This document shows, in pieces, positions 17,719 to 26,485 of a stretch of 64,000 nucleotides of DNA. This DNA comes from Pseudomonadota bacterium. Lineage in GTDB: Bacteria > Pseudomonadota > Alphaproteobacteria > Sphingomonadales > Sphingomonadaceae. The notes beneath the pieces were generated by a model that saw only the letters and a list, made by a program, of their open reading frames with translations, did not search any database and was not told where the DNA came from. Within the stretch, counting starts at the first letter, position 1. Each line of letters opens with the position of its first letter. Location: assembly GCA_023418595.1 (NCBI GenBank), contig JAEZZI010000018.1, positions 124,001 to 188,000 of the forward strand, given 5' to 3'. Both the position numbers and the translations under genes were made by a program.

Positions 17719-18927
17719 ATGTCCGAAGAATTCTACCGCATGAAGCGCCTGCCCCCTTATGTCATCGCCGAAGTCAACGGCATGCGGGCAGCGGCGCGGG
17801 CGGCCGGAGAGGACATCATCGATCTGGGCATGGGCAATCCCGACCTGCCGCCGCCCGAGCACGTCATCGAGAAGCTGGTCGAGGTCGCGCGCAAGCCCGA
17901 TGCGCACGGCTATTCCCAGTCGAAGGGCATTCCAGGGCTCCGCAAGGCGCAGGCCAATTATTACGGTCGCCGCTTCGGGGTCGATGTCGATCCCGAAACC
18001 GAGGTCGTGGTGACGATGGGATCGAAGGAGGGGCTCGCCAGCCTGGCGACCGCGATCACCGCGCCCGGCGACGTGGTGCTGGCACCGAACCCGTCCTACC
18101 CGATCCACACCTTCGGGTTCATCATTGCCGGCGCGACGATCCGCAGCGTGCCGACAACGCCCGACGATAATTATTTCCGTAGCCTCGACCGGGCGATGGC
18201 CTTCACCGTGCCGCGCCCGAGCATATTGGTCGTCAACTATCCGTCGAACCCGACGGCGGAGACGGTCGATCTCGCTTTCTACGAACGGCTGGTGGCGTGG
18301 GCGAAGGAAAACCAGGTCTGGGTCATCTCCGACCTTGCTTATTCCGAGCTTTATTATGACGGCAACCCGACTGTCTCGATCCTTCAGGTGCCTGGCGCGA
18401 AGGACGTCGCGATCGAGTTTACGTCGCTATCCAAAACCTATTCGATGGCCGGCTGGCGGATGGGATTTGCCGTCGGCAATGCAACGCTGATCGCGGCGAT
18501 GGCGCGCGTGAAATCCTATCTCGATTACGGGGCGTTCACCCCGATTCAGGCGGCGGCGTGCGCGGCGCTCAACGGCCCGCAGGACATCGTCGAGAAGAAC
18601 CGCGACCTCTATCACAAGCGCCGCGACGTGATGGTCGAGGCGTTCGGACGCGCTGGCTGGGACATCCCCCCGCCGCGCGCATCGATGTTCGCCTGGGCAC
18701 CGCTTCCCCCTGCGCTCAAAGAAATGGGCAGCCTAGAATTTTCCAAGCAGCTCCTGACCGAAGCCAAGGTCGCGGTCGCGCCAGGCGTCGGTTACGGCGA
18801 GGACGGCGAAGGCTATGTGCGCATCGCGATGGTCGAAAACGAACAGCGGTTGCGCCAGGCCGCGCGCAACATCAAACGCTATCTGCAATCGATGGGCGTC
18901 AATGTCGGGGAGAAGAAGGCGGGGTAA
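17719..18927 (+). CDS. AlaC-like class I/II aminotransferase
   Basis: The 402-residue protein is a PLP-dependent aminotransferase of the AlaC/LL-diaminopimelate-aminotransferase-like subgroup. The PLP lysine is in FTSLSKTYSMAGWRMGF, with NYPSNPTAE and DLAYSELYYDG contributing cofactor contacts and IRIAMVEN near the C-terminus binding the substrate carboxylate (here YVRIAMVEN). Such enzymes often make alanine from pyruvate and glutamate, but the exact substrate cannot be read from sequence. The start follows GAAAGGAAA. In many proteobacteria this gene precedes homoserine dehydrogenase; here it is followed by a repeat and a thioesterase. Confidence 0.9.
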   Translation: MSEEFYRMKRLPPYVIAEVNGMRAAARAAGEDIIDLGMGNPDLPPPEHVIEKLVEVARKPDAHGYSQSKGIPGLRKAQANYYGRRFGVDVDPETEVVVTMGSKEGLASLATAITAPGDVVLAPNPSYPIHTFGFIIAGATIRSVPTTPDDNYFRSLDRAMAFTVPRPSILVVNYPSNPTAETVDLAFYERLVAWAKENQVWVISDLAYSELYYDGNPTVSILQVPGAKDVAIEFTSLSKTYSMAGWRMGFAVGNATLIAAMARVKSYLDYGAFTPIQAAACAALNGPQDIVEKNRDLYHKRRDVMVEAFGRAGWDIPPPRASMFAWAPLPPALKEMGSLEFSKQLLTEAKVAVAPGVGYGEDGEGYVRIAMVENEQRLRQAARNIKRYLQSMGVNVGEKKAG

Positions 18928-18969
18928 CGAGCGCCGATCGACATCAGGTTCGGGCCGCCTAACCCCCCC

Positions 18970-19075
18970 GTCACCCCGGCCGAAGTGCCGGGGTCCACCG
19001 GGCGGCAACCGAATTGCTAAAGATATGGAATTGCGCAAGCGGTTTAGTGGACCCCGGCACTTCAGCCGGGGTGAC
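18970..19075. repeat. Family A inverted repeat, copy 2
   Basis: Arms at 18970-18998 and 19047-19075 are 29-bp inverted copies with one mismatch. The mini-hairpin in each arm differs in sequence from copy 1 (CCGGCCGAAGTGCCGGGG against CCGGACTTGTTCCGGGG), while the interior CGGGCGGCAA and GCAAGCGGTTTAGTG is kept. Confidence 0.92.
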
Positions 19076-19155
19076 GAATAAGTTGGTTTGATTTGATCGA
19101 ACCCGATCAGCCCGACGCGCTTGATCATGGACCGCATTCGGGTAACGAGCGCCCC

Positions 19156-19587
19156 ATGACCACCCGCCCCGGCTTCGCTTTCTCCGCCACATTCCGCGTC
19201 CGTTATGCCGAGATTGACGGGCAGAAGGTCGTCTTCAACTCGCGCTATCTCGAATATGCGGATGTCGCGGTAACCGATTTCTGGGACTGGACGGGGATTG
19301 CCGAAGGGGTCGGTGCGGCGTGGCGCGAGAGCGAGTTTCACGTCCGCCGCGCGGAGGTCGATTACCTCAAACCCTTTGTGTGGGGCGACACCATCCAGGC
19401 GTTTGTGCGGGTGGAGAAGATCGGCAATACCAGCCTGACCAAGCGGTTCGAGCTGTGCCATGCCGATACCGGCGCGCTGCACGCGGTGGTGATGATGACC
19501 AGCGTCAACGTGCATCTGCCGAGCGGCAAGCCCACGCCGTTGCTGCCGGAGGTGCGGGCGTTTCTGGAAGGCTTACCCAAGGGGTAA
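19156..19587 (+). CDS. Acyl-CoA thioesterase (4HBT hotdog fold)
   Basis: This 143-residue protein is a 4-hydroxybenzoyl-CoA thioesterase-type hotdog enzyme. The family pattern is visible at the N-terminus as RVRYAEIDGQKVVFNSRYLEY, with the catalytic Asp and the helix-starting Asn, although the usual GHVNN is replaced by KVVFNS. The substrate is unknown; fatty acyl-CoA or aromatic acyl-CoA are both possible. The ATG at 19156 begins the conserved domain, and its ribosome site is poor. A family B repeat follows immediately. Confidence 0.85.
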   Translation: MTTRPGFAFSATFRVRYAEIDGQKVVFNSRYLEYADVAVTDFWDWTGIAEGVGAAWRESEFHVRRAEVDYLKPFVWGDTIQAFVRVEKIGNTSLTKRFELCHADTGALHAVVMMTSVNVHLPSGKPTPLLPEVRAFLEGLPKG

Positions 19588-19595
19588 TCCCTGAA

Positions 19596-19672
19596 CCGCT
19601 TGTTTCGAGCGAAGTCGAGAAACGCGATCCAATGCCAAGCGCACGTTTCTCGACTTCGCTCGAAACAAGCGG
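19596..19672. repeat. Family B inverted repeat, copy 1
   Basis: Arms at 19596-19624 and 19644-19672 are 29-bp perfect inverted copies containing TTTCGAGCGAAGTCGAGAAA, with a 19-nt loop. The unit separates two convergent genes. Confidence 0.94.
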
Positions 19673-19692
19673 GGCTTTAAGGGGGGCGAATC

Positions 19693-20184
19693 CTACTCCG
19701 CCGCCTCGGCGCTGCCGTCGCCGTAAACCTCTTCGGGCAACGCCCAGATCAGTTCGCGCTTGCCCAGCACGCGGCCGTCATGCGCGGTGACCGATACCGG
19801 GCGGATGGGCTTCCTGTCGCGCGCATCGACCAGGATCGGGGTGGCTTCCTTCCCCAATTCCCAGCGCTCGCCCCATTGGCGCAGCGCGACCATCGTCGGC
19901 AGCAGCGCATAGCCCTTGTCGGTCAGGCAATATTCGACCTTGCGCCGATCGTCGTCGCACGCACGGCGTTCCAGGATGCCGTGATCGACCAGCCGCGCGA
20001 GGCGATTGGCGAGGATGTTGCGGGCAATCCCCAGTTCGGACTGGAATTCCTCGAAATGCTTCAACCCGTTGAAGCTGCCGCGCAGGATCAGGAACGACCA
20101 GCGCTCGCCCATCGCCTCCAGCGCGGCGGGCAGGCTGCACTTGGCGGCTTCTTCGCGCAGGGATTCGCGGATCGGTTGGCGCAT
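19693..20184 (-). CDS. HxlR-type winged-helix transcriptional regulator
   Basis: HxlR proteins are small dimeric winged-helix regulators, often sensing redox or electrophile stress, and often acting on a divergent gene. The 163-residue protein has the family core: CSLPAALEAMGERWSFLILRG, the recognition region IARNILANRLARLVDHGILER, and the wing (DRRKVEYCLTDKG). A single Cys near the N-terminus (KCSLPAA) sits where some redox-sensing HxlR proteins carry their reactive thiol. The start at 20184 (MRQPIRES) is preferred; the frame continues upstream. It is divergent from the CC_3452 gene and shares a 149-nt promoter region with a palindrome. Confidence 0.88.
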   Translation of the reverse strand: MRQPIRESLREEAAKCSLPAALEAMGERWSFLILRGSFNGLKHFEEFQSELGIARNILANRLARLVDHGILERRACDDDRRKVEYCLTDKGYALLPTMVALRQWGERWELGKEATPILVDARDRKPIRPVSVTAHDGRVLGKRELIWALPEEVYGDGSAEAAE

Positions 20185-20260
20185 GACGATTCCAAGACTA
20201 GCGAGATTTCCGAGCACCGCCAAAGGGAAAGACGATTTCGCGGGCGCAGCACCCGTTTCT

Positions 20261-20285
20261 GGTTGCAACCTACATTGATGTCAAC
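20261..20285. promoter_or_regulatory. Candidate operator between divergent hxlR-like and CC_3452 genes
   Basis: GGTTGCAACC (20261-20270) is a perfect 10-bp palindrome, and GTTG at 20262 with CAAC at 20282 forms a wider inverted repeat spanning the divergent promoters. On the minus strand TTGACA (complement of 20279-20284) is a good -35 element for the regulator gene. Autoregulation and control of the divergent gene are common for HxlR proteins, which makes this the likely site; it is inference. Confidence 0.4.
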
Positions 20286-20333
20286 TAAACGCTGCACCCA
20301 TCGACAACCCTCCCCGGCACGGAGTTTTCCACG

Positions 20334-20642
20334 ATGATTCGCACCCTCCCCCTCGCCGTCCTCGCCGCCGCCGCGCTCGGCGCGACCGCGCCCGCATCGG
20401 CCCAGACCGGCGCCTATTACTCCGCTTCCTTCGCTACCGCACCCAGCGACGCGAAATTCGTGACGCGTTCGACCATCTGGACGTGCAACGGCACGACCTG
20501 CACCGCGCCCAAGGCCGGTTCGCGCGACGCGATCATGTGCGAACTCGTCGCGCGCCAAGGCGGCGCGCTGACCGCATTTACCGCAGGCGGCAACGCCTTC
20601 GACGCCGAAGCGCTGTCGAAGTGCAACAGCCGCGCGAAATAA
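20334..20642 (+). CDS. CC_3452 family secreted protein
   Basis: The 102-residue protein has a signal peptide ending in ASAQ (about residue 24) and a mature domain with three cysteines (WTCNGTTC and IMCEL, plus LSKCNSR at the end), suggesting disulfides in the periplasm. It resembles the CC_3452 family of small exported alphaproteobacterial proteins, whose function is unknown. It is divergent from the HxlR regulator and lies 80 nt ahead of rel on the same strand. Confidence 0.82.
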   Translation: MIRTLPLAVLAAAALGATAPASAQTGAYYSASFATAPSDAKFVTRSTIWTCNGTTCTAPKAGSRDAIMCELVARQGGALTAFTAGGNAFDAEALSKCNSRAK

Positions 20643-20722
20643 TCGCGGTCTCGGGCGGCGATCCGACCCGCCGCCCACCAAAATTATTGCAAAGCAGCAG
20701 CACCCGCCCCCATGTTGGGCGG

Positions 20723-22822
20723 GTGCTTCGCCAATATGAACTGGTCGATCGGGTTTTAGGCTACGATCCGAACGCCGATGAGGCGTTGCTCAACCGCGCC
20801 TATGTCTTCTCGATGCAGGCGCACGGGAGCCAGAAGCGTGCGTCGGGCGACCCCTATTTCAGCCACCCGATCGAAGTCGCCGGCATATTGACCGACCTCC
20901 ACCTCGACGACGAGACGATCGCGACCGCGATCCTGCACGACACGATCGAGGATACGGTGGCGACGCCGGAGGAAATCCTCTCCAAATTCGGGCCGTCGGT
21001 CGCGCGACTGGTCGATGGCGTGACCAAGCTCAGCAAGATCGAGGCGCAGAGCGAAAGCGAGCGCGCGGCGGAAAACCTGCGCAAGTTCCTGCTCGCCATG
21101 TCCGACGACATCCGCGTCTTGCTGGTGAAGCTCGCCGACCGGCTGCACAACATGCGTACCCTCCATCACATCCCCAAGCCCGAAAAACGGCGACGGATCG
21201 CGAAGGAGACGATGGACATCTATGCCCCGCTCGCCGAGCGGATCGGCATGTACGAGTTCATGAAGGAGATGCAGACGCTCGCCTTCCAGCAGTTAGAGCC
21301 CGAAGGCTATGAGTCGATCACGCGGCGGTTGGAAAGCCTGAAATCCGACGGCGGCGACCGCATCGCCAAGATTTCGTCGGGCCTGAAACTGCTGCTCGCG
21401 CGCAACGGCGTCGATGCCGAGATTTCGGGGCGCGAGAAACACCCCTATTCGATCTGGCGCAAGATGGCGGAACGCCATGTCAGCCTGGAACAACTGACCG
21501 ACATCATGGCGTTCCGCGCAATCGTCGAGAATGAAGAGCAATGCTATCAGGCATTGGGCGCGATCCACCGCCGCTGGCCGATGGTGCCGGGCCGGTTCAA
21601 GGATTATATCTCGACGCCGAAACGCAACGGGTATCGCTCGCTCCACACCTCGGTCATCCATGCCGACAATATGCGGATCGAAATCCAGATCCGCACCGCA
21701 GAGATGCACGCCCAGGCCGAATATGGCCTCGCCGCGCACTGGGCGTACAAGCAGGGCGGGGTGCGCCCCGACACCCAGGTCAGCTGGATTCGCGATCTGG
21801 TCGAGATTCTCGACAATACCGACAATCCCGACGAGCTGCTCGAACACACCCGCATGGCGATGTACCAGGATCGCATCTTCGCCTTCACGCCGGCGGGCGA
21901 ACTTATCCAGCTGCCCAAGGGCGCGACCCCCATCGACTTCGCCTATGCCGTGCACACCGATCTGGGCGACCAGTCGGTGGGGGCCAAGATCAATGGCCGC
22001 GTCGTGCCGCTGCGCACCGAGATCGAGAATGGCGATCAGGTCCAGATCCTGCGGTCAAAAGCGCAGCACCCCCAGCCCAACTGGCTGAACTTCGCGGTCA
22101 CGGGCAAGGCACGCGCCGCGATCCGCCGCCATGTCCGCCACCGCGAGCGCGACGAATCGGTGGCGCTGGGGCGCAAGCTCTATGACGAGATCGTCAGCCG
22201 CCTGCCCGTCGCGGTCGGCGAGGATGCGCTGAAGGGCGCGCTCAAGCGGTTGAAGCTGGCCGACGCGCCCGCATTGATGGAGGCGATCGCCAAGCGCGCG
22301 CTGACCGACGCGGAAGTGATGGAAGCGGTGATGCCCGGATCGACCGAGGGCATCGAGGCGCAGGCGCCGTGCCAGCGCCAGGCAATCTCGATCAAGGGGC
22401 TGACCCCCGGCATGGCGTTCCAGCTGTGCGAAGCGTGCCGCCCGGTGCCGGGCGACCGCATCGTCGGGCTGCGCCGCGCGGGCGAGGCGATCGAGGTCCA
22501 CGACATCAATTGCGCGCGGCTGGCCGACAGCGACGATTCGGACTGGATCGACGTCAGCTGGGGCGACGGCGCACAGGGCGGGATTGCGCGGATTTCGGTC
22601 ACGCTGAAGAACGAGCCGGGTTCGCTGGGCGCGGTCGCGACGATCATGGGCCAGCACAAGGCGAACATCATCGGCCTGAGGCTCGACAACCGCGACACGA
22701 CGTTCCACACCAACCTGATCGATATCGACGTGCGCGATGTCGCGCATCTGATGAAATTGCTGTCGGCCTTGCGAGCCGCCGATGCCGTAAGCGCGGCGGA
22801 GCGCGACGCATCGACTCGTTGA
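20723..22822 (+). CDS. rel: Bifunctional (p)ppGpp synthetase/hydrolase
   Basis: This is the RelA/SpoT homologue that makes and breaks the alarmone (p)ppGpp. The 699-residue protein has the HD hydrolase (HPIEVAGIL, ILHDTIEDT, so hydrolase motifs are intact), the synthetase domain (GYRSLHTSV), TGS (IFAFTPAGELIQLPKGAT), a zinc-finger-like Cys region (CQRQAISIKG, CEACRPVPGD) and a C-terminal ACT domain. It is therefore predicted bifunctional. GTG at 20723 gives the normal N-terminus (LRQYELVDRVLGYD); the frame is open upstream through the CC_3452 gene but that part is not homologous. Confidence 0.96.
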   Translation: MLRQYELVDRVLGYDPNADEALLNRAYVFSMQAHGSQKRASGDPYFSHPIEVAGILTDLHLDDETIATAILHDTIEDTVATPEEILSKFGPSVARLVDGVTKLSKIEAQSESERAAENLRKFLLAMSDDIRVLLVKLADRLHNMRTLHHIPKPEKRRRIAKETMDIYAPLAERIGMYEFMKEMQTLAFQQLEPEGYESITRRLESLKSDGGDRIAKISSGLKLLLARNGVDAEISGREKHPYSIWRKMAERHVSLEQLTDIMAFRAIVENEEQCYQALGAIHRRWPMVPGRFKDYISTPKRNGYRSLHTSVIHADNMRIEIQIRTAEMHAQAEYGLAAHWAYKQGGVRPDTQVSWIRDLVEILDNTDNPDELLEHTRMAMYQDRIFAFTPAGELIQLPKGATPIDFAYAVHTDLGDQSVGAKINGRVVPLRTEIENGDQVQILRSKAQHPQPNWLNFAVTGKARAAIRRHVRHRERDESVALGRKLYDEIVSRLPVAVGEDALKGALKRLKLADAPALMEAIAKRALTDAEVMEAVMPGSTEGIEAQAPCQRQAISIKGLTPGMAFQLCEACRPVPGDRIVGLRRAGEAIEVHDINCARLADSDDSDWIDVSWGDGAQGGIARISVTLKNEPGSLGAVATIMGQHKANIIGLRLDNRDTTFHTNLIDIDVRDVAHLMKLLSALRAADAVSAAERDASTR

Positions 22823-22853
22823 CATCACTGTAAGCAAGCACCATCCTTGTGCG

Positions 22854-23258
22854 ATGCCGCACGACCACAGCCTGACGATCGAGCCGGACGACATCGACCA
22901 TATGGGCCATGTCAACAATGCGGTTTATCTGTCCTGGGTTCAGGAAGCGGTGGTCGCCTATTGGGAAAAGATAGCGCCCAAGGAGGACGTGGCCCGGCAC
23001 CTGTGGGTCGCGCTGAAGCACGAGATCACCTATCGCCGCCCGGCATTTCTGGACGACGACGTGATCGCGACCGTGATCGCCGAACGGGTGGAGGGCGCGC
23101 GCGCCTTCTTCACCACCATCGTCAAGCGCGGCGAGGATGTGCTGGCAGAGGTGCAATCGAGCTGGTGCGCGCTCGACGCCACCACCCGCCGCCCGATCCG
23201 CGTCGCCAAGGAAATCGCCGCGCGTTTCATCCCGCAGGCAGCGCCGCTTCAGCCTTAG
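22854..23258 (+). CDS. Acyl-CoA thioesterase (4HBT family)
   Basis: The 134-residue hotdog-fold protein contains the full 4HBT signature DDIDHMGHVNNAVYLSWVQEA at its N-terminus, including the catalytic Asp and the HVNN turn, and a KHEITYRRPAFLDD substrate strand. It is closer to the classic 4-hydroxybenzoyl-CoA/YbgC type than the thioesterase at 19156. It begins 31 nt after rel, so it is probably in the same transcript. The substrate is not known. Confidence 0.88.
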   Translation: MPHDHSLTIEPDDIDHMGHVNNAVYLSWVQEAVVAYWEKIAPKEDVARHLWVALKHEITYRRPAFLDDDVIATVIAERVEGARAFFTTIVKRGEDVLAEVQSSWCALDATTRRPIRVAKEIAARFIPQAAPLQP

Positions 23259-23292
23259 CGCGGCGTTAACCACCGCCGGTTAATGGACTTGC

Positions 23293-23601
23293 GTGATTTA
23301 CGCAGTTCGCCCGGCCTGGTTGCTGCTGACCGCCCAGCTGTTGCTGGCGACGGGCGGCGTCGGCTGGCTGACGCTGCGCCCGCCGGTCGAAGGCGCGATG
23401 CTGATGATCCCGTTATCGCATGAGGCGCGGGCCGCGTTGCCGCAAAGCGTGATCGATCGCGGCGGGCAATTGCTTCGCATGGGGGCGTTTCCCGGTTCGT
23501 TCGTGGTTCATGGCCGCCGCGATGCGCTGGCCCGGCCGGACATGGTGCTGATCGCCGCCGATGGAGCCCTTTGCGGCCCGCTCAAAAAGGAAGCTCGATG
23601 A
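23293..23601 (+). CDS. Small membrane-anchored protein of unknown function
   Basis: This 102-residue protein has one N-terminal hydrophobic helix ([19 protein letters not shown]) that can serve as a signal anchor, followed by a short globular region with one cysteine. It starts with GTG at 23293. I recognise no family. The stop codon overlaps the start of the chemoreceptor gene (ATGA), so the two are translationally coupled and the protein may assist or report to that receptor. Confidence 0.7.
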   Translation: MIYAVRPAWLLLTAQLLLATGGVGWLTLRPPVEGAMLMIPLSHEARAALPQSVIDRGGQLLRMGAFPGSFVVHGRRDALARPDMVLIAADGALCGPLKKEAR

Positions 23602-25133
23602 CACCGCGGATCGACATTTTGGACGCGCTGCGCCTGCAAGGCGTCCGCGCGCTGGCCGTGGGCGGCTGGATCGTCACTATGTGGCTGGCGGCGATGGGCT
23701 GGATGCTCGGGCGCGGCGATACCGCGCTGGTGCTCGCCATCGCGATCATCGCCAATATCGCGCCGACGCTGATGGCGGTGCAGGGACGCCGCGACATGCC
23801 CGCGCGCCTCATCATGGGCACGCTCGCCGCGATCCACCCTGCGCTCGCCGTCTATCTGCTCGGCGGCCATATGTGGCAGATGGACGCGCACATGTATTTC
23901 TTCGTCGCGCTCGCGGGGCTTGCGGTGTTGTGCGACTGGCGCCCGATCCTGCTGGCAAGCGGGCTGATCGCGGTACATCACCTGTTGCTCGGCTTTGTCG
24001 CGCCCGACTGGGTGTTTTCGGGCGGCGGCTCGTTCGGCCGCACCGTGGTCCATGCGGTGGCGGTCGTGCTCCAGTTCGGCATCCTCGCCTGGCTCGTCAC
24101 CCGGCTGCGCGCGCTGACCGTCGCACAGAGCGAACAGCAGGACCGGCTGGAATCGTTGATGGCAGAGGCCGATGCCCGCCGCCGCGACGCCGAATCCTCC
24201 GCCCAGGCCGCACGCGCCGCCGAAGCGCGCGCGCACGACGAACAGGCGCGCCGCGAGGCGATCGAACGCGAAAGCGAAGCCGGACGCCGCGCCGAATGGA
24301 CGACGCTTGCCGATGCGCTGCAATCCTCGGTCGCCGATGTCGTCGCCGCGATCCGCCGGTCGAGCGAAAGTCTGGACCGCTCCTCGGGCGCATTGGGTGA
24401 ACTGGCGCGCAAGGCAAGCCGCGACACCGCCGACACTGCCGCCGCCGCGACCCAGTCCTCTGCGGGCGCCGAAGCGCTGGCGGGCAATCTCCACGATTTC
24501 ACCGCAACGATCGGCTCCATCGTCGAACGCATCGACCGTCAGGCGACGCTCAGCGCGGACGCGCGCGCGGCTTCGCGCTCGGGCCACGAAGCGGTCCAGG
24601 CACTCAGCGCGCGCACCGATTCGATCGCGCGCTTTGCGGAGACGATCCATGCCATCGCGACGCGTACCAATCTGCTCGCGCTCAACGCAACGATCGAGGC
24701 GGCGCGCGCAGGTGAAACCGGTCGCGGTTTCGCGGTCGTCGCGCACGAGGTGAAGCTGCTCGCCAGCCAGGCAGCACAGGCATCGGGCGAAATCCAGACG
24801 CTGTCGTCCACCGTGCGCGGCGGCGCGGACATCGCCGACGGCGCGCTGGGCGACATGGCGACCTCGATCGCCGAATTGTCGGAAACCGCCGCGGCGCTGC
24901 GCGTTTCGGTCGAGCAGCAGAGCCAGACCGCCGCATCCATCGAATCGACCGCCGCCGATACGGCGCTGGGTGCGACCTTCATGGCGCAGCAGAGCCGCGC
25001 GGTCGCCGATGTCGCCATGCAGACCGAGCGGTTGTCGGATGCCGTCGCCACCGACGCGCAGGATCTCGCGCAATCGGCGGAGAAACTGGCCGCCACCACC
25101 GACGCCTTCATCGCCCGCCTGCGCGCTGCGTGA
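23598..25133 (+). CDS. Methyl-accepting chemotaxis protein with multi-pass membrane sensor
   Basis: The 511-residue receptor does not have the usual two helices and periplasmic domain. Its first 175 residues form about six membrane helices with conserved polar residues ([24 protein letters not shown]), a membrane sensor type also seen in kinases and diguanylate cyclases. A charged coiled coil (about 180-240) leads into the signalling domain with the hairpin tip [19 protein letters not shown] and [12 protein letters not shown]. Histidines in the helices could bind metal, heme or quinone; this is inference. The start at 23598 follows AAAAAGGAAG and overlaps the upstream stop. No che genes are nearby. 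Confidence 0.9.
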   Translation: MTPRIDILDALRLQGVRALAVGGWIVTMWLAAMGWMLGRGDTALVLAIAIIANIAPTLMAVQGRRDMPARLIMGTLAAIHPALAVYLLGGHMWQMDAHMYFFVALAGLAVLCDWRPILLASGLIAVHHLLLGFVAPDWVFSGGGSFGRTVVHAVAVVLQFGILAWLVTRLRALTVAQSEQQDRLESLMAEADARRRDAESSAQAARAAEARAHDEQARREAIERESEAGRRAEWTTLADALQSSVADVVAAIRRSSESLDRSSGALGELARKASRDTADTAAAATQSSAGAEALAGNLHDFTATIGSIVERIDRQATLSADARAASRSGHEAVQALSARTDSIARFAETIHAIATRTNLLALNATIEAARAGETGRGFAVVAHEVKLLASQAAQASGEIQTLSSTVRGGADIADGALGDMATSIAELSETAAALRVSVEQQSQTAASIESTAADTALGATFMAQQSRAVADVAMQTERLSDAVATDAQDLAQSAEKLAATTDAFIARLRAA

Positions 25134-25174
25134 TGCGGTGACGGGGTAAAGAGGAAGGCGATAGCTCCCTCATC

Positions 25175-25252
25175 CCGTTCGTTTCGAGCGAAGTCGAGAA
25201 ACGCGTTCCAAGCGTTCGTGTCACGTTTCTCGACTTCGCTCGAAACGAACGG
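25175..25252. repeat. Family B inverted repeat, copy 2
   Basis: Arms at 25175-25203 and 25224-25252 are perfect 29-bp inverted copies with the same TTTCGAGCGAAGTCGAGAAA core as copy 1 and a 20-nt loop. It lies between the chemoreceptor gene and the glycosyltransferase gene. Confidence 0.94.
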
Positions 25253-25338
25253 ATTTCGGTTTTCGCTCGACCGCAACCAACGACACGCATATTCGCACCC
25301 CTAGGCGACCGCCCCGCGCTGCGCTATTTGCCGCGCCC

Positions 25339-26355
25339 ATGAACCGCCCCGCGCTCTCGATCGTCGTCCCCTGCTATAACGAGGAAGCCTGCCTCGAACT
25401 GCTGCACCAGCGGCTGTCCGGCGCAGCGCGCGCGGCGGTGGGCGAGGATTACGAAATCGTGCTCGTCAATGACGGGTCGAAGGACAGAAGCTGGCCGGTG
25501 ATGCAGCGGCTGTCCGCCGCCGACCCCAGGCTGGTCGCGATCAACCTGTCGCGCAATCACGGGCATCAATTGGCGCTGACCGCGGGACTCGACCTGTGCG
25601 CGGGCGACCAGATCCTGATCATCGACGCCGACCTGCAGGATCCGCCCGAATTGCTCACCGACATGCGCGCGACGATGGCGGCGCAGGATGCCGACGTCGT
25701 CTATGCCGTCCGCCGCAAGCGCGAGGGCGAGACGTTTTTCAAGAAGCTGACGGCGGCTGCCTTCTACCGCGTACTCGACCGGGTGACCGAAACGCCGATC
25801 CCGATCGACACCGGCGATTTCCGGCTGATGAGCAGGCGCGCGCTCGATGCCCTGCTCAGCTTGCCCGAACAGGCACGCTTCATTCGCGGGATGGTCGCGT
25901 GGGTCGGGTTTCGCCAGGTGCCGTTCGTCTATGACCGCGCCGAACGCCATGCGGGTGAGACCAAATATCCGCTGGGCAAGATGATCCGCTTCGCGCTCGA
26001 CGCGGTGACCGGGTTTTCGACGGCACCCTTGCGCTGGGCCAGCCATCTGGGGCTGATCCTGACCGGGGTGGCGATGCTGCTGTTCCTCTATATCGGATTT
26101 GCCTGGCTGTCGGGCAGCGCGATCCAGGGCTGGACATCGACCATGCTGGTCGTCGTGTTCCTGGGCGCGGCGCAGATGTTCGTGCTGGGGATGATCGGCG
26201 AATATCTCGGGCGGCTCTACGTCGAATCGAAACGACGGCCGCTCTATCTGGTCGCCGATGTCGCGGGTCCGGTGCAGGGCAAGGCGACTTTGGGGTACAA
26301 GGCGGAGATGGAGGAGATCGTGACGCTTGCGCCAACGGTAGCGAAGGACGCATAA
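25339..26355 (+). CDS. Family 2 glycosyltransferase with C-terminal membrane helices (GtrB/ArnC-like)
   Basis: The 338-residue protein has a GT2 GT-A domain (LSIVVPCYNEEACLELLHQR, the nucleotide-binding DADLQDPPE, and IDTGDFRLMSR) followed by two transmembrane helices (about residues 235-257 and 268-292). This is the polyprenyl-phosphate glycosyltransferase architecture of GtrB, ArnC and DPMS, which attach a sugar to undecaprenyl phosphate at the inner membrane. The lipid-linked sugar would be passed to a flippase (GtrA type, present at 27227) and a GT-C transferase (candidate at 27718), so this cluster looks like a three-part envelope glycosylation system. Confidence 0.93.
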   Translation: MNRPALSIVVPCYNEEACLELLHQRLSGAARAAVGEDYEIVLVNDGSKDRSWPVMQRLSAADPRLVAINLSRNHGHQLALTAGLDLCAGDQILIIDADLQDPPELLTDMRATMAAQDADVVYAVRRKREGETFFKKLTAAAFYRVLDRVTETPIPIDTGDFRLMSRRALDALLSLPEQARFIRGMVAWVGFRQVPFVYDRAERHAGETKYPLGKMIRFALDAVTGFSTAPLRWASHLGLILTGVAMLLFLYIGFAWLSGSAIQGWTSTMLVVVFLGAAQMFVLGMIGEYLGRLYVESKRRPLYLVADVAGPVQGKATLGYKAEMEEIVTLAPTVAKDA

Positions 26356-26373
26356 CGCCAACCGCACCATCCC

Positions 26374-26477
26374 GTCACCCCGGACTTGTTCGGGGGTCCA
26401 CCGGGCGGCACATGGAAACGCAAGCACCTCTGGAAGAGCAAGCGGCTTAGTGGACCCCGGAACAAGTCCGGGGTGAC
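26374..26477. repeat. Family A inverted repeat, copy 3
   Basis: Arms at 26374-26401 and 26450-26477 are 28-bp inverted copies with the CCGGACTTGTTC core, and the interior keeps CGGGCGGCA and GCAAGCGGCTTAGTG. It lies between two convergent genes. Confidence 0.92.
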
Positions 26478-26485
26478 GGTCGTGG

